A stretch of 22,171 nt of DNA, taken from positions 1 to 22,171 of the forward strand of contig CAJUIO010000061.1 in assembly GCA_910586025.1 (NCBI GenBank). The letters run 5' to 3'. Position numbers and translations under genes: made by a program. This stretch comes from an uncultured Lachnospiraceae bacterium (GTDB lineage: Bacteria; Bacillota; Clostridia; Lachnospirales; Lachnospiraceae). This document shows positions 6,849-15,288 of this stretch, one piece after another (within the stretch, counting starts at the first letter, position 1; the number at the start of each line of letters is the position of its first letter). The notes under the pieces were generated by a model. It searched no databases. It was not told the origin of the DNA and was given only the letters and a program-made list of their open reading frames with translations.

Positions 6849-8734
6849 AACCCTTCTCCCTGTGTCAGCCATTCCTGAAACATTAACAGATACCAGATCT
6901 GGATTCTCCACTCTCCTCTGTCTATGAAGTCGTTCCAGATCCTTCTCACCACATCCGCATTTAAGAGCCCCTGTCTCTCTATCCTCTTCGGATCCAGAAG
7001 CTCCTCCGCCCATGCCCGCAGCTGCGGCTGGCGGAGCCATTTCTCAATCGGAATACTAAAGCCCTTTTTGGGCCGCTCCATCATCTCCCTGGGCACATAG
7101 CGGTAAAGCACGTCCCTGAGGACCTTTTTGCCCACAGTCCCCTCCCGCTTGTACTCAATGGGAAGAGTCCAGGCAAACTCCACCACGTCCTTATCCAGCA
7201 TGGGCACTCTGGTTTCCAGCGAAACCGCCATGGCCGCCCGGTCCACCTTCACCAGAATATCGTCCGGATGATACATGAGCATATCCATCAGCATGATGTT
7301 GTGGTTCGTCTCTTTCAGGTATTTCGGATCATATTCCCCGTATTTATAGCTGCACCTCCCGTCATAAAGGCTGATCCTTTTTGTGAGAGGATCCGTCTCA
7401 TAGGAACAGATATACAGATCCGAGGGTCCCTTTGCCCCAAGGAGCTTCCCCTTGATGCGGTAAATCGGCTTGTTCACAAGAGGACTGTGAAGCACCAGCC
7501 CGCTGCAGGGCTTCCGGATAAAGTAGGGAACCGTCTTCATCTTGTTCCAGATCCGCTCCACCGAGGAATAAGAGGTATACCCGCAAAAAAGCTCGTCCCC
7601 GCCGTCCCCGGAGAGGGAAACCGTCACATGCTCCCTTGTCATCCTGCTCACAAGATACGTGGGGATCTGGGAGGAATCCGCAAAGGGTTCTCCAAACATA
7701 TACGCCAGCTTCGGGATCACCGCCTTGGCATCCGCCTCGGTAATATAGAGCTCCGTATGCTCGGTGCCCAGATGCTGTGCGATCTCCTTTGCATACACCG
7801 CCTCGTTATATCCCTCCTCCTCCATTCCGATGGTAAAGCTCCTGACCTTTCCCTGATGCAGAGACTGCATCAGGGCCACCACCGTGCTGGAATCAATCCC
7901 CGCAGACAAAAACGCTCCCACCGGAACGTCCGCCGTCATCTGCTGCGAGATAGACTCCTTGAGAAGTCTTTCCAGCTCATCCGCCGCCTCCTTTTTCGTT
8001 CCGTCAAAGGGATGCTCCTGTCCGCGCCTTGCCGCCTCCTTGACGGACCAGTAGGGTGCCGTCCTTATGCTGTCCATACCCTGAAAGGGAAGCCGCAGCG
8101 TGAGAATCGTCCCCGCCTCCAGCTTATAAATCCCTTCATAAACGGAATAAGGAGCCGGAATATATCCGTGGATAAAATAAAGATCCAGCACTTCCCTGTT
8201 GATGGCATTGTCAAAACCGTCCATCACCGCCAGAGCGCCGATATCCGAGGCAAAAGCAAAGCTCCCGCCAACCAGCCCGTAATAGAGCGGCTTTTCCCCG
8301 ATCCTGTCCCGGATCAGATAAAACAGCCTCTCCTTCTGATCGTACAGTGCGATTGCAAACATTCCTTTACACTGAGAAACCGCCTTCTCCACTCCCCAGC
8401 TCTCCACGGCCTCCAGCAAAACCTCCGTATCCGAGGTTCCCCGAAACGCCTTCACATGCCCCTGTGAAATCAGCTTCCCGGAAAGCTGCCTGTAATTATA
8501 AATCTCACCGTTATAAGCAATCACATATCTGCCGCTGTGAGATGTCATGGGCTGTGCCCCGTTCTCGGAAAGGTCCACAATGGAGAGCCTGCGGTGTCCC
8601 AGCGTCACATGGCCGTCCTCGGAAAAAAAGCTGCCTCCGCCATCCGGCCCCCTGTGATAGATCCTGTCCTTCATCCTCTCGATATTCTTTTTTCTGTCAC
8701 CGCCAAAATCGCAAAATCCTGCTATTCCACACAT
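6845..8734 (-). CDS. AsnB-like glutamine-dependent amidotransferase (second copy)
   Basis: The protein has 629 residues with two domains. The N-terminal glutaminase begins MCGIAGF, leaving Cys2 as the nucleophile, with RLSIVDL (49-55), YNGEIYN (74-80) and SDTEV (D102), the glutamine-binding residues of asparagine synthetases. The synthetase domain has the PP-loop LSAGIDSS at 276-283 (Ala replaces the usual second Gly) and SGDGGDELFCGY at 375-386. In the family ammonia from glutamine is transferred to an adenylated carboxylate. In a cluster that makes a uronic acid, the likelier substrate is that acid, as proposed for WbpS in Pseudomonas O6. True asparagine synthesis cannot be excluded. The start is ATG 8734: AGGAGG (8741-8746) overlaps the stop of the preceding GT4, and the family needs Cys at position 2; an open frame to 8821 is only overlap. 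Confidence 0.9.
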   Translation of the reverse strand: MCGIAGFCDFGGDRKKNIERMKDRIYHRGPDGGGSFFSEDGHVTLGHRRLSIVDLSENGAQPMTSHSGRYVIAYNGEIYNYRQLSGKLISQGHVKAFRGTSDTEVLLEAVESWGVEKAVSQCKGMFAIALYDQKERLFYLIRDRIGEKPLYYGLVGGSFAFASDIGALAVMDGFDNAINREVLDLYFIHGYIPAPYSVYEGIYKLEAGTILTLRLPFQGMDSIRTAPYWSVKEAARRGQEHPFDGTKKEAADELERLLKESISQQMTADVPVGAFLSAGIDSSTVVALMQSLHQGKVRSFTIGMEEEGYNEAVYAKEIAQHLGTEHTELYITEADAKAVIPKLAYMFGEPFADSSQIPTYLVSRMTREHVTVSLSGDGGDELFCGYTSYSSVERIWNKMKTVPYFIRKPCSGLVLHSPLVNKPIYRIKGKLLGAKGPSDLYICSYETDPLTKRISLYDGRCSYKYGEYDPKYLKETNHNIMLMDMLMYHPDDILVKVDRAAMAVSLETRVPMLDKDVVEFAWTLPIEYKREGTVGKKVLRDVLYRYVPREMMERPKKGFSIPIEKWLRQPQLRAWAEELLDPKRIERQGLLNADVVRRIWNDFIDRGEWRIQIWYLLMFQEWLTQGEGL

Positions 8735-8740
8735 ATTCCG

Positions 8741-8746
8741 CCTCCT
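8741..8746 (-). promoter_or_regulatory. Ribosome binding site that fixes the AsnB start
   Basis: AGGAGG on the minus strand ends six bases before ATG 8734 and shares bases with the TAG stop (8745-8747) of the upstream glycosyltransferase. It implies translational coupling and rules out the longer reading frame. Confidence 0.8.
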
Positions 8747-9857
8747 AAAGCTGCTTCCTGTGCCTTTCCGCCAGCGAACACAGAAAGCTTTCCCACTCTC
8801 CGTACACTTTGCCGGCTGCATAAATATCCCTTGTTTTTACGGCATTTCTTCCCAACTCATCTGCAATTTGCAGGTTATTTAACAAGTATTGCAGTTTTTC
8901 CTTCATTTTATCTGTACTTTTTACCGGTACCAGACAGCCGTTATATCCGCTCCTGATCAAGTCAGCGGGGCCTCCGCAGGGACAATCCGTAGCGACCACG
9001 GTAAGCCCCATGAGCATGGCCTCGATCAGAGTGTTTGGCACCCCCTCCGAGTTAGAGCAAAGCACGAAAATCCTTGCCTTGTAAATGGCATCCGCCACGT
9101 TTCCGATGCTTCCCGGCAGAAGGACTCTGTCGGAAAGCCCCAGCTCTCTGACCAGCTCTCCCAGATGCTGCCTTAGGTCACCCTCCCCGTAAATGATCAG
9201 CTTATAATCCGGAAATTCCTCCGCTATTCCGGAAAAGGCCCTGATCAGCAGCTCATGATTTTTATTCTCATCCACACGGCCTACCGCCACGATGGTTTTG
9301 TCCCGCTCGCCCTCATACCTCTCCCGGAAGAAGCCGCCGCTTATCGGATTTTTGAGGATCACGGCCTTTCTTCTCACCCCTTCGGGAAAAAAGTCAAAGC
9401 ATCCGCTTGTCTGCAGAATCACCCCGTCCGCCCTTGAAAAGAGGTGTCTTGCCATAAAACGCATCCAGGAGCTGTAATACTCCTCGACAGGATCTGCCCG
9501 GACGGAAACCGCAACCGGAATCCGCAAAAAGCGGGAGGTCAGAATCGCCATCATATTATTTTTTCCGATGAAGGAGAGAATCACGTCCGGCCTTTCCTTT
9601 TTCCAGATATTCCGCAGCTTCTCAAAACGTCTTGCGAAATTTATCACCCTGTTCCCCGTGGTCTGCTCCGGGGTAATGTCCGATATCACGCGCCTGACCT
9701 TCTCATTCAGAGCGTACTCATCCGCCAGGCGGTACTGTGTTACCATGGTCACGCAATACCCTTTATTTACAAAATAATCCGCCAGATTGACCAGAACTCT
9801 CTCGGCCCCTCCCTTTGTCAGGGAGCCGATCAGCATGGCGATATGCAGCTTTTTCAT
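8745..9857 (-). CDS. GT4 family glycosyltransferase (second GT4 of the GT4-AsnB repeat)
   Basis: This 370-residue GT-B protein opens with GSLTKGGAERVLVNLA (11-26), the N-terminal Gly-rich loop of GT4 retaining enzymes. The C-terminal nucleotide-sugar domain shows VGRVDENKNHELLIRAF at 192-208 and the E-x7-E motif in NSEGVPNTLIEAM (E271 and E279), followed by TDCPCGGP (290-297). It should transfer a sugar with retention onto the growing lipid-linked glycan in the cytoplasm. ATG 9857 overlaps the stop of the upstream AsnB gene (ATGA), with GGAGG four bases before it. It resembles the GT4 at 12919 in the first 60 residues and around TDCPCGGP, so the two probably arose by duplication together with their AsnB partners. 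Donor and acceptor are unknown. Confidence 0.9.
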   Translation of the reverse strand: MKKLHIAMLIGSLTKGGAERVLVNLADYFVNKGYCVTMVTQYRLADEYALNEKVRRVISDITPEQTTGNRVINFARRFEKLRNIWKKERPDVILSFIGKNNMMAILTSRFLRIPVAVSVRADPVEEYYSSWMRFMARHLFSRADGVILQTSGCFDFFPEGVRRKAVILKNPISGGFFRERYEGERDKTIVAVGRVDENKNHELLIRAFSGIAEEFPDYKLIIYGEGDLRQHLGELVRELGLSDRVLLPGSIGNVADAIYKARIFVLCSNSEGVPNTLIEAMLMGLTVVATDCPCGGPADLIRSGYNGCLVPVKSTDKMKEKLQYLLNNLQIADELGRNAVKTRDIYAAGKVYGEWESFLCSLAERHRKQL

Positions 9858-11809
9858 AACGCCTCCATGCCGGAATTCTCCGGCCTTCCAAGAGCCTGCG
9901 CGCCTCCATGCCGGAAATAATAGTCATACCACTGCTGGAAGGTAAAGAAGGACCAGGAAAGCTTGGAATAATTGGTACCCGTGGCCGGACCGCCGTCCCC
10001 GGTCTGCAGGTATTCCTCGATCATATCAGCCGTAAAATCCGCATCAAAAATACCCTGTCCCCTCAGATAATCTCTGCTGCACAGATCCGTCAGCTGCTCC
10101 CGCAAAGGGCCCCGAAGCCACTTGTCAAGAGGAACCCCAAAGCCCACCTTGGGCCGGTCCAGCAGCTCTCTGGGAATATAGTCATACGCAATATCCTTGA
10201 GGATGCGCTTCTTGTTCCCTTTCTGATATTTCAGGCCATGATCCATCCGGAAGGAATATTCCATCACATCCTTATCCAGAATAGGGCATCGGGATTCCAG
10301 AGAATATTTCATGGAAGCCCGGTCCACCTTGCAGAGGATATCCCCCGGAAGATAAGTGTCCATATCCACCAGCATTCTGAGAATCTGCCAGTTTCTGACC
10401 CCGTATCCGCTCTCTATGGGAAAACGGCAGGGAAGCCCCTCTCCTGGGACCATGCGGCCTGCCCGGGTGATATAGTTGTGGGAACCGAGCTGAGTCTTCG
10501 TCTCCCCATCCCGGTTTTCCGCAACTACCCTCACTCTAAAGGGGAGCCGCTCCTCCAGCCCGATCCGCCGGATCAGCGGAAGCTGGCACACTCCATAGGT
10601 AAGAGCGCCCAGGGGATCCAGACGCTGGGCCATACGCACGTTTTCATAGATATTATAGCCGCAGAAAAATTCGTCTCCGCCGTCCCCGGAAAGCGCCACC
10701 GTCACATCCTCCCTTGCCAGCATGGACACCAGCATGGTGGGAATCTGGGAGGAATCCGCAAAGGGCTCGTCATAATACCGGGGAATACTCTCCACCAGAG
10801 CGAACATTTCCTTTTCGTCAATATAGAGCTCTCTGTGCTCCGTCCCCAGATACGCCGCCACCTCCTTTGCATAGAGGGCCTCGTTATATCTCTCCTCGTT
10901 AAAGCCGATGGAAAAGGTTTTCACCGGCTTGCCGGAGCTTTCCAGAGAATGCTCCTGTGCCATGGCGGTCATCAGAGAAGAATCATAGCCGCCGCTCAGA
11001 AAGGCCCCAAGAGGCACGTCGGAAATCATCCGGGCCCGGACAGCCTTCCTTAGAAGCTCTTTTAGCTCGCTCTTTGCCTGTGCGAAGTCAGATACGGGAT
11101 CCTGCCGCATCCTGTGATAGACCTCTTTAACATCCCAGTATTTCCAGGTCCTGATCTCTCCGAAGGAATATCTCAGAATACTTCCGGGCTCAAGCTTATA
11201 TACGTTTTCAAATATGGTGTCCGGCGCATTGATGTACTGCTGGAACAGGAATCTGCGCAGCACCTCCCTTCGGATCTTCCTCTTAAAGCCGTCTCTTGCC
11301 ATGAGAGGCTTCAGCTCGGATCCAAAGATCAGGTCCTCTCCCTCAAGCTCATAGTAAAGAGGTTTTTTTCCAATGCGGTCCCGGACAAGAAACACCTCCT
11401 GAGTCTGCCTGTCAAACAAACAGACAGCGAACATCCCGTTAAAGCGGCTGACGCACTCAATCCCCCATTTGAGATAAGAGGCTATGATCACCTCCGTATC
11501 GCAGGAGGAACGGAAGGGGTAATCCAGATCCTTTTTCAGCTCGTCAAAGTTGTAAATCTCCCCGTTAAACACCACGCTGACCCTGCCGTCCGCAGAATGC
11601 ATGGGCTGGTGGCCCAGGGGCGAAAGATCCAGTATCGACAGCCTTCTCTGGGCAAGACCGATCTGATAGCCCCTTTCCATGGGAAAGACCTCCTCGCCGC
11701 CGTCATCCGGCCCTCTGTGATACATGGTGCCATTCATTCTTTTCAGCTGCTCCATGGCGCTCTCCAGGGTCTTTGCCCTGCCCGTTACAAAACCGCATAT
11801 TCCGCACAT
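9854..11809 (-). CDS. AsnB-like glutamine-dependent amidotransferase (first copy)
   Basis: The 651-residue protein begins MCGICGF (nucleophile Cys2). Glutaminase residues follow: QRRLSIL (55-61), FNGEIYN (81-87) and CDTEV (D104). The synthetase domain has the intact PP-loop LSGGYDSS (271-278) and a SGDGGDEFFCGY block near 373-384. It shares the whole plan with the copy at 6845-8734 and a 23-base identical DNA stretch (10743-10765 against 7665-7687), but is otherwise diverged, so the copies may act on different residues. The best guess is amidation of a hexuronic acid carboxylate to a carboxamide, given the UDP-HexNAc dehydrogenase and epimerase upstream; free asparagine synthesis is the alternative. 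AGAGG lies six bases before ATG 11809, and the upstream GT4 stop is three bases from the start. Confidence 0.9.
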   Translation of the reverse strand: MCGICGFVTGRAKTLESAMEQLKRMNGTMYHRGPDDGGEEVFPMERGYQIGLAQRRLSILDLSPLGHQPMHSADGRVSVVFNGEIYNFDELKKDLDYPFRSSCDTEVIIASYLKWGIECVSRFNGMFAVCLFDRQTQEVFLVRDRIGKKPLYYELEGEDLIFGSELKPLMARDGFKRKIRREVLRRFLFQQYINAPDTIFENVYKLEPGSILRYSFGEIRTWKYWDVKEVYHRMRQDPVSDFAQAKSELKELLRKAVRARMISDVPLGAFLSGGYDSSLMTAMAQEHSLESSGKPVKTFSIGFNEERYNEALYAKEVAAYLGTEHRELYIDEKEMFALVESIPRYYDEPFADSSQIPTMLVSMLAREDVTVALSGDGGDEFFCGYNIYENVRMAQRLDPLGALTYGVCQLPLIRRIGLEERLPFRVRVVAENRDGETKTQLGSHNYITRAGRMVPGEGLPCRFPIESGYGVRNWQILRMLVDMDTYLPGDILCKVDRASMKYSLESRCPILDKDVMEYSFRMDHGLKYQKGNKKRILKDIAYDYIPRELLDRPKVGFGVPLDKWLRGPLREQLTDLCSRDYLRGQGIFDADFTADMIEEYLQTGDGGPATGTNYSKLSWSFFTFQQWYDYYFRHGGAQALGRPENSGMEAL

Positions 11810-11812
11810 ACG

Positions 11813-12919
11813 CTACCTCTGTCCTTGTATGACCTCTTCAATATATGATTTCCACTGCGCAAGCACTGCCTGTCCGTTGATCCGCCCGCTTATCCTGCGG
11901 GCCTGCTCTCTCAGAGCCTGCGCAAGCTGTTTATCCTCAATCAGACGGTTGATTCCCGCCTCCATCGCCTTCTCATCTCCCACCGGAATCAGCAGGCCGT
12001 TCACACCGTGATCAATCACTGTCCTGGGGCCTCCGCAGGGACAGTCTGTGGCCACAACCGCCATTCCCAGCGTCATGGCCTCCAAAAGAGCGTTGGGCAT
12101 CCCCTCATAATCCGAGGAAAAGGCGTAGATCTCCGCCCTGGGAAGCTCTCTTTCCAGCTCGTCGCTCCCTCCCATGAGAGTGATAAAGTCCTGCGCACAA
12201 TTATCCCTTATGATGGCCTCCAGCACCTGCTTTGTGCCGTCCCTGGAATCCGGTCCGTAGATTCTCAGGCTATAGTCAGGATGCTTTTTGCGGACCTTCA
12301 GAAAGGCCCGCAGCAGCATGGCCTGGTTTTTGAAATCCACAAGCCGTCCCGACTGCACCACCAGCTTTTCCCGCTCCTTCACCTCCGGCGCATTCAGATA
12401 TTTATCGTTCACCGGATTCAGGATAATCCTGGAACGCTTCTGCAGCCCTCTGGGAAAATATCCCATCTGCTCCCCGGTCTGAAACACGCAGCCCGCAGCC
12501 CGGGGATAAAGCAGGGGAATCAGTAGCTTGTCCGCAAGGGAATTGTAGTAGGATTTGGGATCCTGCCTCACAGCCGCAATCACGGGCACCCGGGTGCCGA
12601 CCGCCGAAATCAGCGCCCGGTAATTCGGCCTTCTTGTAAAGGAAATCACCACGTCCGGCCTCTCGGACCGGATCAGCCGCCGCAGATAGGCGAACCGCAG
12701 GAAGATCTTTGCGATCCTGCCCCTGTCCTCATCCTCAGGCCTTAACCCCACGTGAATGCGGCGAACTCTTGAATCCAGTTCAAACTCCTCCTCACCCTGC
12801 CACTGCGTGGCCGCAATCACCTCATAGTCCTCTCTGGCGAGCCAGTTTGCCAGATTGGATACCACCCTCTCTGCGCCGCCCTGCTCAAAGCAATTCAAGT
12901 GAAACAAGATCTTTCGCAT
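11813..12919 (-). CDS. GT4 family glycosyltransferase (first GT4 of the GT4-AsnB repeat)
   Basis: The protein has 368 residues with the GT-B plan: LNCFEQGGAERVVSNLANWL (8-27) at the N-terminus, SGRLVDFKNQAMLLRAF (190-206) at the start of the donor domain, and E-x7-E in DYEGMPNALLEAM (E272 and E280), then TDCPCGGP (291-298). By family it is a retaining nucleotide-sugar transferase acting in the cytoplasm. Two starts are possible. ATG 12943 overlaps the upstream stop as ATGA but has a poor ribosome site; ATG 12919 has TGAGGA seven bases upstream and aligns with the N-terminus of the paralogue at 9857, so it is preferred. It precedes an AsnB gene by three bases, the same arrangement as the following GT4-AsnB pair. 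Confidence 0.9.
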   Translation of the reverse strand: MRKILFHLNCFEQGGAERVVSNLANWLAREDYEVIAATQWQGEEEFELDSRVRRIHVGLRPEDEDRGRIAKIFLRFAYLRRLIRSERPDVVISFTRRPNYRALISAVGTRVPVIAAVRQDPKSYYNSLADKLLIPLLYPRAAGCVFQTGEQMGYFPRGLQKRSRIILNPVNDKYLNAPEVKEREKLVVQSGRLVDFKNQAMLLRAFLKVRKKHPDYSLRIYGPDSRDGTKQVLEAIIRDNCAQDFITLMGGSDELERELPRAEIYAFSSDYEGMPNALLEAMTLGMAVVATDCPCGGPRTVIDHGVNGLLIPVGDEKAMEAGINRLIEDKQLAQALREQARRISGRINGQAVLAQWKSYIEEVIQGQR

Positions 12920-12939
12920 TTCATATTCCTCACATTTTA

Positions 12940-15285
12940 TCATAAATCCCCGGTAATCACAAGCTGGCCCGCCAGCTCCAAAAACTTCCTGATATAGTTC
13001 TCATAAGTAAAGATATGAGCCCTCACGCCCGCGGCCTCCCGATAGAAGGCCAGCCTCTTTTCGTCCCGGACTAGATCCGCCACAACCGCGGCCATATTCC
13101 GCTCCTTTTCCGTGATATGCCCCGGGTCGAGATCTCTCTCCTTCTCCATCACGGGAACAAGGATCCCGTACTCTCCGAAGATAACCGGCTTCCTGCCCTT
13201 TCTCCTGCAGGCCTCAAACTGTTTCTCCGTAAATTCGGTATTCCCGTTTTCCAGCAGAATCTCGGCAGGCCCCGTCATACAGTCCGTGCTGACCGGAGCC
13301 AGCTTAAGAGCCATTCCCTCCACAAGAGCGTTGGGGAATCCCTCGTTGCTGGATGTGAGAAGATAGACCTGTCCTTTTTTGAGATACTTGTAGGGCTCTC
13401 TCTGCAGCCCTGCAAAAAATACAAAATCCGATATCCCGAGATCCGCCGCCAGCTTTTTGTAGAGCTCAAAGCTTCCGGCCCCCATCAGGATCAGTCTTAC
13501 CTCCGGTATCTGTTCATGAACAAGATAAAATACCTTGAGCAGATGCCAGAAGCCCTTCATGTCATCGTCACGCCCCATGGAAACCAGAGTCCGGATCCGC
13601 CGTCCGGATCCGTCGTATTTTCCCCAGGGAAGCTGCACGCTCTTCTCCTGAACAGCCGCCTCCCTTCGGATGGCCTCCACGTCGTACAGATTGTACAGCA
13701 CCGCTGTCCTGCGGAAGTCAAACTGACTTCTCAGCTCCTTCTCAATTTCCCTGGAACAGCAGATGATCAGATCCGCCCTGCGCACAAAGAGCTTTAGCTT
13801 CATGCGCTCCCCCACATCCGTGTAATTCCGAAGTCCCAGCCAGACCTTTTCCCTTCCTGTCTTTGAGAGGGAATTGACGATATTGGCAGTGGGTCCAAAG
13901 CTGTATGCGATCTCCGTTCCCATCCTTCTCTTTATCTCTCTTACCCTGCGGGAGCGTCTTGCGACGTTGAGGAGCTTTCCCAGCTTCCCCTTCCTGACAC
14001 CCATGTGAATGTCTATGATCTTAAGTCCCGTGACATCATAGGCAATATTGGCCGAATCAAAAATAACGATCGTGATATCAAAATAAGGCTGAAGGAGCTT
14101 TGCCGTGGTGATGCACACTCTCTCAAAGCCTCCCTGATGAAGCATGGGACTGATCAGCATCAGCTTCCGCTTCCTGGTCTCATAAAACTCCGTCATCCTC
14201 TCCGCCTGAGCCGACACGTCAAAGCCCGCCTCCTGCATCTGCTCCACATGGCTTGTCCTCTCATAATCCTGGGTGCTGATAATATAGTCCGCCCATTTTT
14301 CCGGCTCCACCCCGATACTCATGGAATGGACAAGGGGTGTGACGGAAACCTCCTCACAGATCGCATCCGACATCACACACCGAAGACCCGACGCCTGGGC
14401 CTCCACGATGGTTCCGGGAAGCCCCTCGAAGCGTGAGGGATAGACGAAATAATCCATGGCCTGATAATAGTTATAAATATCTCCGTGGTTTCCAAGGAAA
14501 TGCACCCTCCCGCTGATCCCGAGCTCCCCGGCGAGAGACCTCGCACTCTCCATACCGGCACCCTCTCCCAGGAGAATCAGGGCATATTCCCTTCCGTTTC
14601 CCTCTCTCTCACACAGCTTCGCAAACACTCTCAGCAGATACTCATGATTCTTGGCATAGTGAAAACGTCCCACATGCCCGATCACGTATTTATCCGAAAG
14701 GCCAAGCTCCCTCCGCATCTCCTCCCGCTTTTCCGGGTCAAATCCAAAGGCCGGACAGTCTATGGCGTTGGGAATAAAGACCGTCCTGCCCTCAGAGGCC
14801 GCCTTTTCCCCAAACACGGATATTCCCGCAAGCCGGGAACAGGTAAACATATAGTCGGTCCTCTCGGAAAGCTTCCTGCGCATCAGGCGGGTCACCGTTC
14901 CCTTAATTCCCTTATCCACGCCCGCACTCCTGGCATGTGCGATCGTCACCGGGATTCCCGCCTCCCTCGCAATGGGAAGATAGATGGCGGCGGTGCTTGT
15001 GATATGCCCCTGGACCGCCGCAAACTCGTGATGCTCCCGGAAAAATTCCCGGAGCGCCTTCTTGTAGGCAAAAATATTATAGATGCGAAAACGGGGAACA
15101 CGGAAAATCCGTCCTCCCAGCTTACCTATTTCCTCGTCAAAATGCCCCTCCTGCTGCGTGTGAACCAGAAAGTCAAACTGAATCCTGCTTCTGTCAAGAT
15201 GACGGTACAGATCCATGATCCGGCTTTCCGCACCGCCAAGCTGAGTATTTCCAAGTACGTGTAAAATACGAATCGGCTCCCCCAC
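12940..15285 (-). CDS. Double-headed glycosyltransferase: GT4 (EpsF/CapH-like) fused to GT4
   Basis: The 781-residue protein contains two full GT-B enzymes. Domain one (about 1-369) starts RILHVLGNTQLGGAESRIM and has HVGRFHYAKNHEYLLRVF (204-221) and E-x7-E in RFEGLPGTIVEAQ (E287, E295), typical of EpsF/CapH-type transferases. Domain two starts near 374 (LMLISPMLHQGGFERV) and has SMGRDDDMKGFWHLL (569-583) and NEGFPNALVEGM (E648, E656). No low-complexity linker separates them; the joint is the basic stretch TRKRK at 370-374. Both active sites look intact, so the protein could add two successive sugars. Single GT4s are normally 350-400 residues. I use GTG 15285: GGGAGG (15293-15298) lies seven bases upstream, and the preceding gene stops at 15289-15291. 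Its stop overlaps a possible ATG of the next GT4. Confidence 0.9.
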   Translation of the reverse strand: MGEPIRILHVLGNTQLGGAESRIMDLYRHLDRSRIQFDFLVHTQQEGHFDEEIGKLGGRIFRVPRFRIYNIFAYKKALREFFREHHEFAAVQGHITSTAAIYLPIAREAGIPVTIAHARSAGVDKGIKGTVTRLMRRKLSERTDYMFTCSRLAGISVFGEKAASEGRTVFIPNAIDCPAFGFDPEKREEMRRELGLSDKYVIGHVGRFHYAKNHEYLLRVFAKLCEREGNGREYALILLGEGAGMESARSLAGELGISGRVHFLGNHGDIYNYYQAMDYFVYPSRFEGLPGTIVEAQASGLRCVMSDAICEEVSVTPLVHSMSIGVEPEKWADYIISTQDYERTSHVEQMQEAGFDVSAQAERMTEFYETRKRKLMLISPMLHQGGFERVCITTAKLLQPYFDITIVIFDSANIAYDVTGLKIIDIHMGVRKGKLGKLLNVARRSRRVREIKRRMGTEIAYSFGPTANIVNSLSKTGREKVWLGLRNYTDVGERMKLKLFVRRADLIICCSREIEKELRSQFDFRRTAVLYNLYDVEAIRREAAVQEKSVQLPWGKYDGSGRRIRTLVSMGRDDDMKGFWHLLKVFYLVHEQIPEVRLILMGAGSFELYKKLAADLGISDFVFFAGLQREPYKYLKKGQVYLLTSSNEGFPNALVEGMALKLAPVSTDCMTGPAEILLENGNTEFTEKQFEACRRKGRKPVIFGEYGILVPVMEKERDLDPGHITEKERNMAAVVADLVRDEKRLAFYREAAGVRAHIFTYENYIRKFLELAGQLVITGDL

Positions 15286-15288
15286 TTC

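Noticed and set aside
5568..6878. A 436-codon open frame on the plus strand opposite both GT11 genes
   Set aside because: It runs antisense to two well-supported genes, has no family motif and no ribosome site, and its Pro/His/Leu-rich composition is what antisense of GC-ending codons gives.
6849..7040. N-terminal extension of the first GT11 gene
   Set aside because: The extension lies wholly inside AsnB, is low-complexity, and the GT11 fold begins exactly at ATG 6848, which has a ribosome site and an ATGA overlap.
7268..8467. A 399-codon plus-strand frame opposite AsnB
   Set aside because: Same antisense pattern (rich in His, Arg, Leu, Pro), no recognisable domain; AsnB motifs on the other strand are unambiguous.
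8735..8821. N-terminal extension of the second AsnB
   Set aside because: The catalytic cysteine must be exposed as residue 1 after Met removal; the extension would bury it, and AGGAGG at 8741-8746 marks the true start.
9908..11053. A 381-codon plus-strand frame opposite the other AsnB
   Set aside because: Mirror of conserved AsnB coding sequence; similar antisense frames appear opposite other genes here (17141-18148, 20541-21464, 3804-4745).
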